Shown here: positions 7,977-16,093 of the stretch, in pieces
Numbering within the stretch: position 1 is the stretch's first letter
Layout: each line of letters starts with the position of its first letter
DNA from: VAZQ01 sp963753575
GTDB taxonomy: Bacteria > Pseudomonadota > Alphaproteobacteria > Rhizobiales > Xanthobacteraceae
Length of the DNA: 64,000 nucleotides
Assembly (NCBI GenBank): GCA_963753575.1
Contig: CAVWCR010000003.1
Location: 2,542,001-2,606,000, forward strand
Direction of reading: 5' to 3'
Made by a program: the position numbers and the translations under genes
The notes under the pieces: generated by a model
What the model saw: only the letters and a program-made list of their open reading frames with translations
What the model was told of the DNA's origin: nothing
The model's database searches: none

Positions 7977-9125
7977 CTACTGAATGACGCGGTCCGCCTG
8001 TTGCAACGCCTGGAGCGGTACCGACACCCCGAGGCATTTGGCGGCTTTCAAATTGATCACATAAGTCGGATCGATCGGCTCGACCGGCATGTCACCTGGC
8101 TTCACCCCTTTGCTGATTCTGTCGACGTACCGGGAAACGTGTACACCCGCCTGGAAGGCGCTGGGTCCGTACGCGGCGATCGCGCCCCAGTCAGCCATGT
8201 AGTCCATCAAGCCAAAAGCCGGAACGCGCTGTGCCAAGCTGGCCTCAAGCACCATGTCAAGGTGGCTGATGATAAAAGAGTCGGGTGCAATCAGCAGCCC
8301 GGCGTTATCGCCTGGCAAATTGGCAAGCTCCGCCCGCAAGTCCTGCGGAGATTTGACCGTGCGATCGGCAACCTCGATACCAAGCCGGTCCGCCGCGGCG
8401 CGAATCTCCGGTATGCTCTTTTCTGAAACCGAATAGCCCGGCAAACGCATCGAGATCAGCCGTTGGAGGCGCGGCAGCATTTCTTTGAACAGCTCCACGC
8501 GCTTGCCGCTACCTTGAACCAGTTGATGGCTGACGCCCGTTATGACGCCGCCCGGATGGGCCAATGACTGGACGAAGCCCTCCTTCACCGGCTCGCTGAC
8601 CCCGGTCATCAGAATTGGGATATTGGACCCTTTTGTCTCCTGCTGCGCGATCCGAACCGCCAGTGTGGCAACCGCGACGATGATGTCGACGCGCTTTCGC
8701 GCAAGATCGCGGGCAGCCTCTTTCAATTGCTCGCGCGTCCCAAAGCGCAGGTCGAGGAAAAAGCGACGGCCACTCCCGGCGCCGGGGGGCATTGCCCCTT
8801 TCGGCTTTCCGTCAGGACCCACCTCCACATACTTGAGCTTCCGCAGTCCATCGAGCAGCCCCAGCACGTAGTGCGGCAGCGTGTCGTGCCGGCGCGGCTG
8901 CCCGGCCGCAGCTTGCTGCCCGCATTGCCAAGCCGGCACCGCGCGGGGACCAAGCGCCAGCACTCCAATCTGGAGCGGCTTTTCTTGCGCGAATGCCGGC
9001 GTGGCCAGCCACAACACAACGACCAGCAATGAAGCGAGGCAGGCCATGACACCGGAGGCCGCTCCTGCTCCATTGCAGGATCTCGCCGCACCACCAACAG
9101 ACCAGCTGGTTTTCCCCGTGATCAT
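7977..9125 (-). CDS. ABC_sub_bind family substrate-binding protein, secreted
   Basis: The 382-residue product has an N-terminal hydrophobic segment ending in TPAFA-Q, a clear signal peptidase I site. The mature part shows family traits: LQIGVLALGPRAVP, VDIIVAVATLAVRIA, SNIPILMTGVSEPV and GVSHQL. I start at ATG 9125, preceded by GAGGAAACG; a longer frame to 9320 adds an Arg-rich leader and lacks support. It heads a likely operon with the second binding protein and the hybrid kinase. Because transporter subunits are absent, it may present a ligand to the kinase rather than feed a transporter; this is inference. Confidence 0.85.
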   Translation of the reverse strand: MITGKTSWSVGGAARSCNGAGAASGVMACLASLLVVVLWLATPAFAQEKPLQIGVLALGPRAVPAWQCGQQAAAGQPRRHDTLPHYVLGLLDGLRKLKYVEVGPDGKPKGAMPPGAGSGRRFFLDLRFGTREQLKEAARDLARKRVDIIVAVATLAVRIAQQETKGSNIPILMTGVSEPVKEGFVQSLAHPGGVITGVSHQLVQGSGKRVELFKEMLPRLQRLISMRLPGYSVSEKSIPEIRAAADRLGIEVADRTVKSPQDLRAELANLPGDNAGLLIAPDSFIISHLDMVLEASLAQRVPAFGLMDYMADWGAIAAYGPSAFQAGVHVSRYVDRISKGVKPGDMPVEPIDPTYVINLKAAKCLGVSVPLQALQQADRVIQ

Positions 9126-9518
9126 CGTTTCCTCGACCCGATCGACGCGCCTATCGCGCTTTCCGTCGCCCCGACGTTCAACCCGGATTCGAGAACGCCA
9201 AGCATCTTTTTGATTTGTCGAATGTTTTATTATGATCTCAGTGAACCTCCATCCGCAATAGGAATTGCGCCGCACCCCATTTGGAAACGTGCCTGGCCCG
9301 CCCCTTGTCATCCGCCCCATCCTGCGTACCGGAATGCACGGAAGTAAATCAGCCGCTGGTATTGGCGCTCCGGGACGAACTGGCCCACCATTCCGGGAAA
9401 AGACCCGTCAGATGAGACCTTTCCGCCACCATTGCCCACGGCATCGAGATGGTGCCTTGGTCCCAAGACTGAAGTATGAAGCCTGGGTCAGCGCCGACCG
9501 ACCGACCGCCTCGTTCGC
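9126..9518. other. Regulatory region upstream of the binding-protein/kinase operon
   Basis: These 393 bp contain no supported gene. An AT-rich patch around 9200-9240 is the likely promoter area of the minus-strand operon. Two copies of recurring motifs lie further upstream: GTAAATCAGCC-N3-GGTAT at 9344 and AGACTGAAGTAT at 9466. Confidence 0.55.
9344..9362 (+). promoter_or_regulatory. Repeated motif GTAAATCAGCC-N3-GGTAT, copy C
   Basis: The same composite as at 3766, with identical three-base spacing, lies about 220 bp upstream of the first substrate-binding protein start. It links the operon promoter to the sigma factor and receiver promoters as possible targets of one regulator. Confidence 0.45.
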
Positions 9519-11138
9519 TCACGCCGGCAGCAACCGCCCCCTCCGCTCCGGCAGCCGATAAAGCGCCCCGTACTTTACGCGCAGGTACGAGAGATAAGGC
9601 TCCATCCGCATCGGCGAACCGGTTGCCCGCTGCACCAGTTCGTCCGGCCGATATTTTCGTCCATGCCGGTATATGTTGGCGACAAGCCAGCCGTGCAGCG
9701 TCGTGAACGTGCCGTGTTCGATCTCGCGCGGGATGTCGGGATGCGCCTTGACCGCCGCTTCATAGAACTGCGCCGCCAGGATGTTTCCGATGGTGTAGCC
9801 CTGGAAGGCGCCGCCGATGCCGCCCCCATACCAGTGGACGTCCTGCAGGCAGCCATCGCGGTCATCGGGTGGCGCGAGTCCCAGATCGGACTTCATTGCC
9901 GCCCGCCAGGCCTCCGGCAGATCCTTGATGCGCAGCCGTCCTTCGAGCATGTCGAGTTCCAGGCCAAACCGCAGCATCACGTGGAGATTGTAGGTGACCT
10001 CGTCGGCATCCGTGCGAATGAGCGAGCGCTCGACCTTGTTGATGGCACGATAGAAGACATCGAGCGGCACGCCCGCGAACTGGTCGGCGAAACGCCGTTG
10101 GAGCAACGGAAAGTAATGCTGCCAGAAGCCGCGGCTGCGCCCGACCACGTTCTCCCATAGCCGCGACTGGCTCTCATGCACGCCGGCGGAGACACCCTGG
10201 CCGAGCGGCGTGCCGTCGAGCGCCGCGCTCACGCCCTGCTCGTACATGGCGTGACCCGCTTCGTGCAGGGTCGAGAACAGCGCATCGGCGATGTCGTCCA
10301 CGCGCACGCGCGTGGTGATGCGCACGTCGCCCGCGCTGAAGCGAGTGCAGAACGGATGAAGCGTCTTGTCGAGCCGGCCGCGATCAAGGTCGTAGCCCAT
10401 GCGCTGCGCCACCTTGAGGCCGAAGTCGAGCTGCGTCGCCTCGCCAAAGCGCTGGCGCAAACAACTATCGTCCGCCGGCGACTGCTCCGCGATCGCCCGC
10501 ACCATTGGCACAAGCTCGCGCCGCAGCGCCTTGAACAACGCCTGCACCGAAGCCGTGGTCATGCCCTCCTCGGCATCATCGATGAAGGGATCGGCGATAT
10601 GGTCGTAAGGCGCGAAGAACTCGGCATACTCGCGGCTCATATCGAGCAGCCGCTGCAGGAACGGCACCATGGCGGCAAAGTCGTTCGCTGGCCGCGCCCG
10701 CGTCCAGGCGTCATAGGAGGCCGCCCCGAGCGCATTCGCGCGCGCCACGTAGTCCGCAGGCACCTTGATCGCCTTCGCGAAGTCGCGCTGCACCACGCGG
10801 ATCAGGCAAGCATCGTCCTCAGCAAGGCCGTCGGCGTGCGGCACAAGCGTGTCAACGAGCCGGCCGAGCGCCGGGTCGATGAACTTCTCATGCGCGAGCC
10901 GGCGCAGCGTCGCGCCCTGGCGGCCGCGGGCGGCGGCGCCTTCCTTGGGCATGTAGGTGGCCTGGTCCCAGCCGAGCACCGAGCCGGCCGCGTTGAGATC
11001 GTTGATCTCGAGCAGGCGGCGCCTAAGCTCGGTAAGCTTTTGCTCTGTGGTCGCGCCATTGCGGTGGGCCCTTGGCTTGCGGTGCCTGGTCGCAGGAGCT
11101 GCTGTTTTGTGGGTTTTTGAGGTGCGGGTCTTGGCCAT
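9519..11138 (-). CDS. Carboxypeptidase M32 (thermostable carboxypeptidase Taq family)
   Basis: The 539-residue metallopeptidase of family M32 removes C-terminal residues from peptides in the cytoplasm. The zinc motif HEAGHAMYEQG carries HExxH, and VHESQSRLWENVVGRS supplies the third ligand region, as in the family. NAAGSVLGWDQATYMP near the N-terminus and GALYRLPERRGRLLPA at the C-terminus are also family-like. The first 30 residues are a Lys/Arg/His-rich extension (KTRTSKTHKTAAPATR) not needed for the fold, so the true start may be internal. It is divergent from the subtilase gene. Confidence 0.92.
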   Translation of the reverse strand: MAKTRTSKTHKTAAPATRHRKPRAHRNGATTEQKLTELRRRLLEINDLNAAGSVLGWDQATYMPKEGAAARGRQGATLRRLAHEKFIDPALGRLVDTLVPHADGLAEDDACLIRVVQRDFAKAIKVPADYVARANALGAASYDAWTRARPANDFAAMVPFLQRLLDMSREYAEFFAPYDHIADPFIDDAEEGMTTASVQALFKALRRELVPMVRAIAEQSPADDSCLRQRFGEATQLDFGLKVAQRMGYDLDRGRLDKTLHPFCTRFSAGDVRITTRVRVDDIADALFSTLHEAGHAMYEQGVSAALDGTPLGQGVSAGVHESQSRLWENVVGRSRGFWQHYFPLLQRRFADQFAGVPLDVFYRAINKVERSLIRTDADEVTYNLHVMLRFGLELDMLEGRLRIKDLPEAWRAAMKSDLGLAPPDDRDGCLQDVHWYGGGIGGAFQGYTIGNILAAQFYEAAVKAHPDIPREIEHGTFTTLHGWLVANIYRHGRKYRPDELVQRATGSPMRMEPYLSYLRVKYGALYRLPERRGRLLPA

Positions 11139-11289
11139 GAGTCGTCCCGGGCGTTAAGATTTCTTCTTCTTAGCCGCTTTTGGCGACGGCGTGCGACCTC
11201 GGGTGGGCTGCGCGGGGACGCCGCACCCCGTCACCAGACGCAAAGTCGGCGCAATCTCACCCTATGGAAACCGGAGCAGGGTTCGAGCC

Positions 11290-13341
11290 ATGTCATTGCA
11301 CAGGCCAAGTCAGACCAAGCGGCGGTTTTGGGCCGGATCGATCGTCCTGGTCCTGGCGATTGCGGTACTTGGGCTCGGCGGCGGACGGCAAGCCACCGCG
11401 CAATTCGACGACCCGCGCAAGCTTCTCGAGCTCATCAAGAAGAAGGGCAACACCAAGGCCGTCACCGGGGCCAAGCAGAACGCTGGCAACAAGAAGCAAC
11501 TGCCTGGATTTCTCCGTGGCAAGAAGGGCGCAACCAAGACGGCTGTCCCGAAAAATCTACAGAGACTTCCTGGCAGGAATCAGCCCGGCAAGAACCTGTT
11601 CGGCAAGGGCCCGAATGGCAACGCCGGCAAGACCACCATCAGCAAGGCCACGAAAGGCAATGGCAAGCTGTTGAACAACCAATTCGGCAGCAAGAACGCC
11701 AAGAAGGGCACCTTCGGCAATATTGGCAACGGCAAGAACGCCAAGAGCGCAATCGGCAAGGCTGGCAAGGGCACCGGCAACAGGGCCGCGTTCGGAAAAG
11801 GCATTGGCAGACCGAAAGCCAACTCGATCTTTGGCAAGGGAAACCTCCCCAAGGGTATTGCTCGCAGGGGCTTCAACACCAGAACCGTGCTCCGCGGCCC
11901 GCTGCGGGCGGCAACGCCAGTCGAGCGGTTACGGCTGCGCACCGATCACCGGCGCGAGTTGCTGGCCGTGCGGCGGCTGTTGCCGGTGCGGCCGCTGCCT
12001 GGTCAACGCGGATTTACGGCCGTGCCGCCCGCGGGCGAGACCCGGCTCGTAAGGAGCGAGATGGTGTTCCGCGTCGGGCCCAATGTATCGCCGCAAGCGC
12101 TACAAGCCGCCATGCGCCGGCACGGATTGACCACGATCGGCTCTGAGAACATCGGGCTTGCCGGCGGCACGCTCTACCATTTCCGCATCACCGGCGGCCA
12201 ACAAGTCGCCGCCGTCATTCGCGCGCTCGAAACGGAGAATCTCGGCGTTCCATCCGCGAACTACACCTATCGGCTGTTCCAGCAAGAGAACGACCAGCAA
12301 GAGGACAACCCAAAAGAAGACGACCAGAACAAAGAGACCGGTCAGGCTGATGAGACCAACCAGACGGACCTCGCGGCGCGCAGCGGCACCGGCGCAACGG
12401 AGCAGTACGTCGTCAGCAAGCTGCACCTGGGCGAGGTGCACAAGGTTGCAACCGGTCGCGGCGTGCTGGTCGCGGTAATCGATTCCGCCATTGATGTGAA
12501 CCATCCCGATCTCGCCGGCGCGATCGCCGAGCAATACAATGCCGTCGGCCGGCGCGAGAAGCCGCACTTCCACGGCACCGGAATGGTCGGGGCGATCGTG
12601 GCCCATCGCAGGCTCCTCGGCATTGCGCCGGGCGCCAGAATTCTGGCGATCCAGGCCTTCAGCGGCTCCCGGCAGTCGCCGGAAGCGACCACCCGGCAGA
12701 TCCTCGCGGGCTTGGAATGGGCGGTGCGCAAGGGCGCGCGCGTCATCAACATGAGCTTCGCCGGCCCTTACGATCCGTTGCTCGCGCTCGCCATGAAGAA
12801 TGCCCATGCCAAGGGCGTGGTGCTGATCGCGGCCGCCGGCAATCTCGGTCCAAAATCGCCACCGCTCTATCCAGCAGCCGATCCGAACGTGATCGCGGTG
12901 ACAGCCGTCGACGAGAACGACCATCTGTTCTCGCAGGCAGTTCGCGGCCCGCACGTGGCAGTCGCCGCGCCGGGCGTCGATGTGATGGTGCCGGCGCCGG
13001 AGCGGACCTATCAGCTCACCACCGGCACATCGGTCGCGGCCGCGCACGTCAGCGGCGTTGCCGCCTTGCTGATCGAGCGCTATCCGAACGTCGACGCCGC
13101 CACGGTCCTGGAAGTGCTCACGGCGACCGCCAAGAAGCTCGATCCCAAGGGCCGCGACAATGAATTCGGCTGGGGCCTGATCGACCCGGCATCCGCGTTG
13201 GCCGAGCTCGAATCCAGAATAGCCGACAACAAGATCGCGAGCGCCTCGGCACCCACATCAACCCCGCAGCAGGCCCCGGCGCCGAGGCCGCCATCGCGGC
13301 GACAGGCGACGCCGCAGTTGGCGCCTGCCTCCGCGCAATAA
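11290..13341 (+). CDS. Secreted S8 (subtilisin-like) serine protease with Gly/Lys/Asn-rich N-terminal region
   Basis: The 683-residue protein has a signal peptide (hydrophobic core WAGSIVLVLAIAVLGLGGG, cleavage after QATA). Residues about 40-200 are low-complexity, built from short GKGN, GNG, KNAKK and FGKG segments. A propeptide-like part follows (VSPQALQAAMRRHGLTT). The catalytic domain has Asp398 in VAVIDSAIDVNHPDL, His428 in HFHGTGMVGAI and Ser581 in GTSVAAAHVSGVAALL. The tail is Pro/Ala/Gln-rich. I start at ATG 11290 because it gives the signal peptide; the frame extends to 11191 without it. It ends 4 bp from the convergent HxlR gene. Confidence 0.9.
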   Translation: MSLHRPSQTKRRFWAGSIVLVLAIAVLGLGGGRQATAQFDDPRKLLELIKKKGNTKAVTGAKQNAGNKKQLPGFLRGKKGATKTAVPKNLQRLPGRNQPGKNLFGKGPNGNAGKTTISKATKGNGKLLNNQFGSKNAKKGTFGNIGNGKNAKSAIGKAGKGTGNRAAFGKGIGRPKANSIFGKGNLPKGIARRGFNTRTVLRGPLRAATPVERLRLRTDHRRELLAVRRLLPVRPLPGQRGFTAVPPAGETRLVRSEMVFRVGPNVSPQALQAAMRRHGLTTIGSENIGLAGGTLYHFRITGGQQVAAVIRALETENLGVPSANYTYRLFQQENDQQEDNPKEDDQNKETGQADETNQTDLAARSGTGATEQYVVSKLHLGEVHKVATGRGVLVAVIDSAIDVNHPDLAGAIAEQYNAVGRREKPHFHGTGMVGAIVAHRRLLGIAPGARILAIQAFSGSRQSPEATTRQILAGLEWAVRKGARVINMSFAGPYDPLLALAMKNAHAKGVVLIAAAGNLGPKSPPLYPAADPNVIAVTAVDENDHLFSQAVRGPHVAVAAPGVDVMVPAPERTYQLTTGTSVAAAHVSGVAALLIERYPNVDAATVLEVLTATAKKLDPKGRDNEFGWGLIDPASALAELESRIADNKIASASAPTSTPQQAPAPRPPSRRQATPQLAPASAQ

Positions 13342-13345
13342 GCGG

Positions 13346-13753
13346 TCAGTCCGTTGCTCTTGAGGCGTCGAACCGCCGTCTCGCATCCTGGATGGCCGAG
13401 CGGTTCTTGCGCGCCCACAGACCGAGCTGGCTGGCCGGATCAAGCAACGAGTGGCCGAGCCTGGTCAGCTGGTATTCGACGCGCGGCGGAATAGTCGGGT
13501 AGACGGTACGCGTGAGGAGCCCATCGCGCTCCAGCGCCCGTAGCGTCAAGGTCAGCATCCGCTGCGAGATGCTGCCGAGCCCGCGGCGCAGTTCGTTGAA
13601 GCGCTTCGGCCCGTCGCCCAGCATGCCGACGACCAGCACCGTCCACTTATCGCCGACCCGAGCCAGGACCTCGCTCACCGCGCGGCAATCCTCGGCCACA
13701 TGCAGGTTACTCGGTATCAAGTCTGTGCCTTCTTGCCGTGGCCGCCTGGTCAT
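13346..13753 (-). CDS. HxlR family winged-helix transcriptional regulator
   Basis: The 135-residue protein matches HxlR regulators, which sense electrophiles or redox state and often control a divergent reductase. The signature runs from CRAVSEVLARVGDKWTVLVV through GPKRFNELRRGLGSISQRML to LTRTVYPTIPPRVEYQLT and LGHSLL. The Cys in AEDC at about residue 23 is the conserved position that senses quinones or aldehydes in family members. The FMN reductase gene is divergent with a 50-bp spacer, a classical arrangement for HxlR control. Confidence 0.92.
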   Translation of the reverse strand: MTRRPRQEGTDLIPSNLHVAEDCRAVSEVLARVGDKWTVLVVGMLGDGPKRFNELRRGLGSISQRMLTLTLRALERDGLLTRTVYPTIPPRVEYQLTRLGHSLLDPASQLGLWARKNRSAIQDARRRFDASRATD

Positions 13754-13765
13754 CTATTTATCCTC

Positions 13766-13781
13766 GGTATCAATTGGTAAT
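13766..13781. promoter_or_regulatory. Candidate HxlR operator in the divergent spacer
   Basis: The 50-bp spacer between hxlR-like gene and the FMN reductase is AT-rich and contains a near-palindrome centred on CAATTG (TATCAATTGGTA, one mismatched pair) followed by TAATTAG. Position and symmetry suit an autoregulatory HxlR site. Confidence 0.4.
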
Positions 13782-13803
13782 TAGGCACAAAGGTAGCCCT
13801 GTC

Positions 13804-14397
13804 ATGGCGAAGGTCAAGATCGGCATCATCATCAGCACGACGCGCGCGGCCCGTTTCGGCGACAAGCCGGCGCAATGGATCAAGGACATCGCATCGAAAC
13901 GCGACGATATGAGCGTGGAGATTCTGGATTTGCGGGACTACCCGATGCCGTTCTTCGACGAGGTGGCGTCCAACGCCTGGGCGCCTTCGCAGAACGTGGT
14001 CGCGCAACGCTGGCAGAAGAAAGTGGCTGAATTCGATGGCTATATTTTCGTCACCGCTGAATACAATCGCGGCGTTCCGGCGGTGCTGAAGAATGCCCTC
14101 GATTACGCCTATCCGGAATGGAACAGGAAGCCGGTGGCCTTCGTCGGCTATGGCTCGGTCGGCGCCGCCCGCGCGATCGAACAGCTGCGGCTCATTGCGA
14201 TCGAGCTGCAGATGGCGCCGACGCGGACCGGTGTCCATATTCAGGGGGCCGACTTCATGGCCGTCTGGAAGGGTGGCAAGGAGATCACGGAGCTTGCGTA
14301 CTTGCGCCAGAACGCGACCGACATGCTCGACCAGCTCGTCTGGTGGACCACCGCGCTCAAGGCTGCGCGCGAACGTCCGATATCCGCTGCCGCATAG
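13804..14397 (+). CDS. NADPH-dependent FMN reductase family oxidoreductase
   Basis: The 197-residue flavodoxin-fold protein resembles NAD(P)H:FMN or quinone reductases (PF03358). It begins KVKIGIIISTTRAARFGDKPA, the FMN phosphate loop, and contains FVTAEYNRGVPAVLKNALDYA, a hallmark of the family, plus KPVAFVGYGSVGAARA. ATG 13804 gives the standard N-terminus. Divergence from an HxlR regulator suggests induction by a reactive quinone or aldehyde. The pirin gene follows by 47 bp. Confidence 0.9.
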   Translation: MAKVKIGIIISTTRAARFGDKPAQWIKDIASKRDDMSVEILDLRDYPMPFFDEVASNAWAPSQNVVAQRWQKKVAEFDGYIFVTAEYNRGVPAVLKNALDYAYPEWNRKPVAFVGYGSVGAARAIEQLRLIAIELQMAPTRTGVHIQGADFMAVWKGGKEITELAYLRQNATDMLDQLVWWTTALKAARERPISAAA

Positions 14398-14444
14398 TTT
14401 GCATCTCAGGCCGCGGCGCTGCCGCGCCGGTAAAGGAGGACACG

Positions 14445-15353
14445 ATGTCCATTCGACCCATCAAACGCATCGCGCAGTCGAAACCCACCATCGAGGGCGC
14501 CGGCGTCAGGCTCAACCGCGCCTTCGGCTTCGGCACGACGGATGAGTTCGATCCGTTCCTGCTGCTCGATGACTTCCGAAACGATCGCCCCGACGACTAC
14601 CGTGCCGGCTTTCCGTGGCATCCGCATCGCGGCATCGAGACCATCACCTATGTGCTGGCCGGCACGGTCGAGCATGGCGACAGCCTTGGCAATGTCGGCA
14701 AGATGGGGCCGGGCGACGTACAATGGATGACGGCGGGCAGCGGCATCCTGCATCAGGAGATGCCGCAGGGCGACGCGCAGGGCCGCATGCACGGCTTCCA
14801 GCTCTGGGCCAACCTGCCCTCCTCGCTCAAGATGACGGCGCCGCGCTATCAGGACATTCCGGCGATCGAGATCCCCGATGTGACCGACGACGACGGCACC
14901 CGCGTGCGCGTGATCTGCGGCGAGTTCTGGGGCAAGCGCGGGCCGGTCGACGGCACCGCAGCCGAGCCGCGTTATCTCGATGTGTTCGTGCCGCCGGGCC
15001 GGCGCAAGAGCCTGCCGGTCGAGCGCGGCCGACACGCCTTTGCATACGTGTTCGAGGGCTCGGGCACCTTCTCCGACGCCTCCAAGCCCTTCGGCGTGCT
15101 GACCGAAAAGGACAGCGCGCAGGGCGAGACTTTGGTGCGCGAGCGTACCGGCAACCGCTCCCTGGTCGTATTCGATTCCGGCGACGAGGTCACCGTGCAG
15201 GCGGGCGACGAGGGCATCCGCTTCCTGCTCGTCTCCGGCAAGCCGATCGAGGAGCCGGTCGCCTGGCATGGCCCGATCGTGATGAACACGCAGGCCGAGC
15301 TGCAGCAGGCGGTTTCCGAGCTGCGCAACGGCACGTTCATCAAGCACGGCTGA
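14445..15353 (+). CDS. Pirin family protein (bicupin)
   Basis: The 302-residue protein is a full-length pirin. The N-terminal cupin has the metal motif FPWHPHRGIETITYVLAGTV, with later His/Glu in GSGILHQEMP; the second cupin covers YLDVFVPPGRRKSLPV and AFAYVFEGSG. Bacterial pirins include quercetin dioxygenases and regulators; the role here is unknown. A perfect AAAGGAGGA ribosome-binding site lies just before ATG 14445. It likely shares a transcript with the FMN reductase, consistent with a quinone or flavonoid response. A strong hairpin follows the stop. Confidence 0.92.
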   Translation: MSIRPIKRIAQSKPTIEGAGVRLNRAFGFGTTDEFDPFLLLDDFRNDRPDDYRAGFPWHPHRGIETITYVLAGTVEHGDSLGNVGKMGPGDVQWMTAGSGILHQEMPQGDAQGRMHGFQLWANLPSSLKMTAPRYQDIPAIEIPDVTDDDGTRVRVICGEFWGKRGPVDGTAAEPRYLDVFVPPGRRKSLPVERGRHAFAYVFEGSGTFSDASKPFGVLTEKDSAQGETLVRERTGNRSLVVFDSGDEVTVQAGDEGIRFLLVSGKPIEEPVAWHGPIVMNTQAELQQAVSELRNGTFIKHG

Positions 15354-15386
15354 GCGGCGTAGCGACGCGGACTTGGCATTTGACGA

Positions 15387-15424
15387 AGACGGGCCGCGCT
15401 GGCTACACCGGCGCGGCCCGTTTC
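15387..15424 (+). terminator. Intrinsic terminator candidate after pirin gene
   Basis: An 11-bp perfect GC-rich stem (ACGGGCCGCGC at 15389-15399 with its complement at 15411-15421) with an 11-base loop is followed by TTCT. It lies 36 bp after the pirin stop. The T run is short, so efficiency is uncertain. Confidence 0.6.
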
Positions 15425-15447
15425 TGTGGCGCGCCAGGAGGATAGCC

Positions 15448-15846
15448 GTGCCTGATCTCGACCGCGCTGAATTGCTTGAGCTCCTCGGCCGGCTGGGGGC
15501 GGAGGACGACGCCACCGTGCTGGCGGCCGCCCGGGCGCTGCATCGTAAGATCAGCGAGACGGGCCTGACCTGGGACGATCTGCTGCGTCTCGACGCCGAC
15601 GGGGATAATGCCGGTTCCAGCACCGACCAGGTGTTCGACGAGGAGGACGAGCAATCATTGACGCCCGTCGCGACCGGCGGCAAGGCGGAGGTCGTTCGCC
15701 TGATCGACCGCCTGCTTGCGCGTCCCTCGATCTCGCAGACGCTGCGCGAGGAGCTTGCCGACTTCAAGCGCGCGATCGCCGACGGCACGTTTGAAGACGA
15801 GGACGCGCAGTATGTGCGCGCGCTCGCGAAGCAACTCGGGGCTTGA
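15448..15846 (+). CDS. Small acidic hypothetical protein
   Basis: The 132-residue product starts at GTG 15448, preceded by AGGAGGAT. I do not recognise a named family. It is acidic with helical segments: an N-terminal part (RAELLELLGRLGAEDDATV, HRKISETGLTWDDLLRL), an acidic linker (FDEEDEQ) and a C-terminal part (LREELADFKRAIADGTFEDED). The first half resembles the helical stretch seen in some alphaproteobacterial proteins of unknown function that carry a TWDDLL motif. Good ribosome-binding site and codon use support a real gene. Confidence 0.7.
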   Translation: MPDLDRAELLELLGRLGAEDDATVLAAARALHRKISETGLTWDDLLRLDADGDNAGSSTDQVFDEEDEQSLTPVATGGKAEVVRLIDRLLARPSISQTLREELADFKRAIADGTFEDEDAQYVRALAKQLGA

Positions 15847-15875
15847 TGACAGCAGCAACAGTTATCGACCTATCT

Positions 15876-16041
15876 CCGTCATCCTGAGGTGGCCGCGAAG
15901 CGGCCCTCGAAGGATCATCGGCCACCGAAGTCGGCTCAGGCCAACTTCGGCTCTTGATATGCCGATCTCGGGCAAGCCCGAGATCGGTGGCCGTCGCCCT
16001 TCGAGGCTCCCCCGGTTCAAGAGGCCGGGGTCGCGCGGGTG
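15876..16041. repeat. Complex palindromic intergenic repeat (REP-like)
   Basis: Between the convergent small gene and the M24 peptidase lie nested inverted repeats. They include GGCCGC/GCGGCC (15891-15905), CCGAAG/CTTCGG (15925-15950), a perfect 12-bp stem CCGATCTCGGGC with two-base loop (15962-15987) and an enclosing pair GGCCACCG/CGGTGGCC (15920-15927, 15985-15992). From memory such GTCATCCTGAGG elements are dispersed in Bradyrhizobium-group genomes. It may double as a bidirectional terminator. Confidence 0.75.
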
Positions 16042-16093
16042 ACAGATGTGAGTCCCTGCGTGCTGCCGCTCGCACAACCAACCTTGGCTGTTT

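Noticed and set aside
14406..15788. 460-codon minus-strand frame
   Set aside because: It lies opposite the pirin gene and the small acidic gene; both have good ribosome-binding sites.
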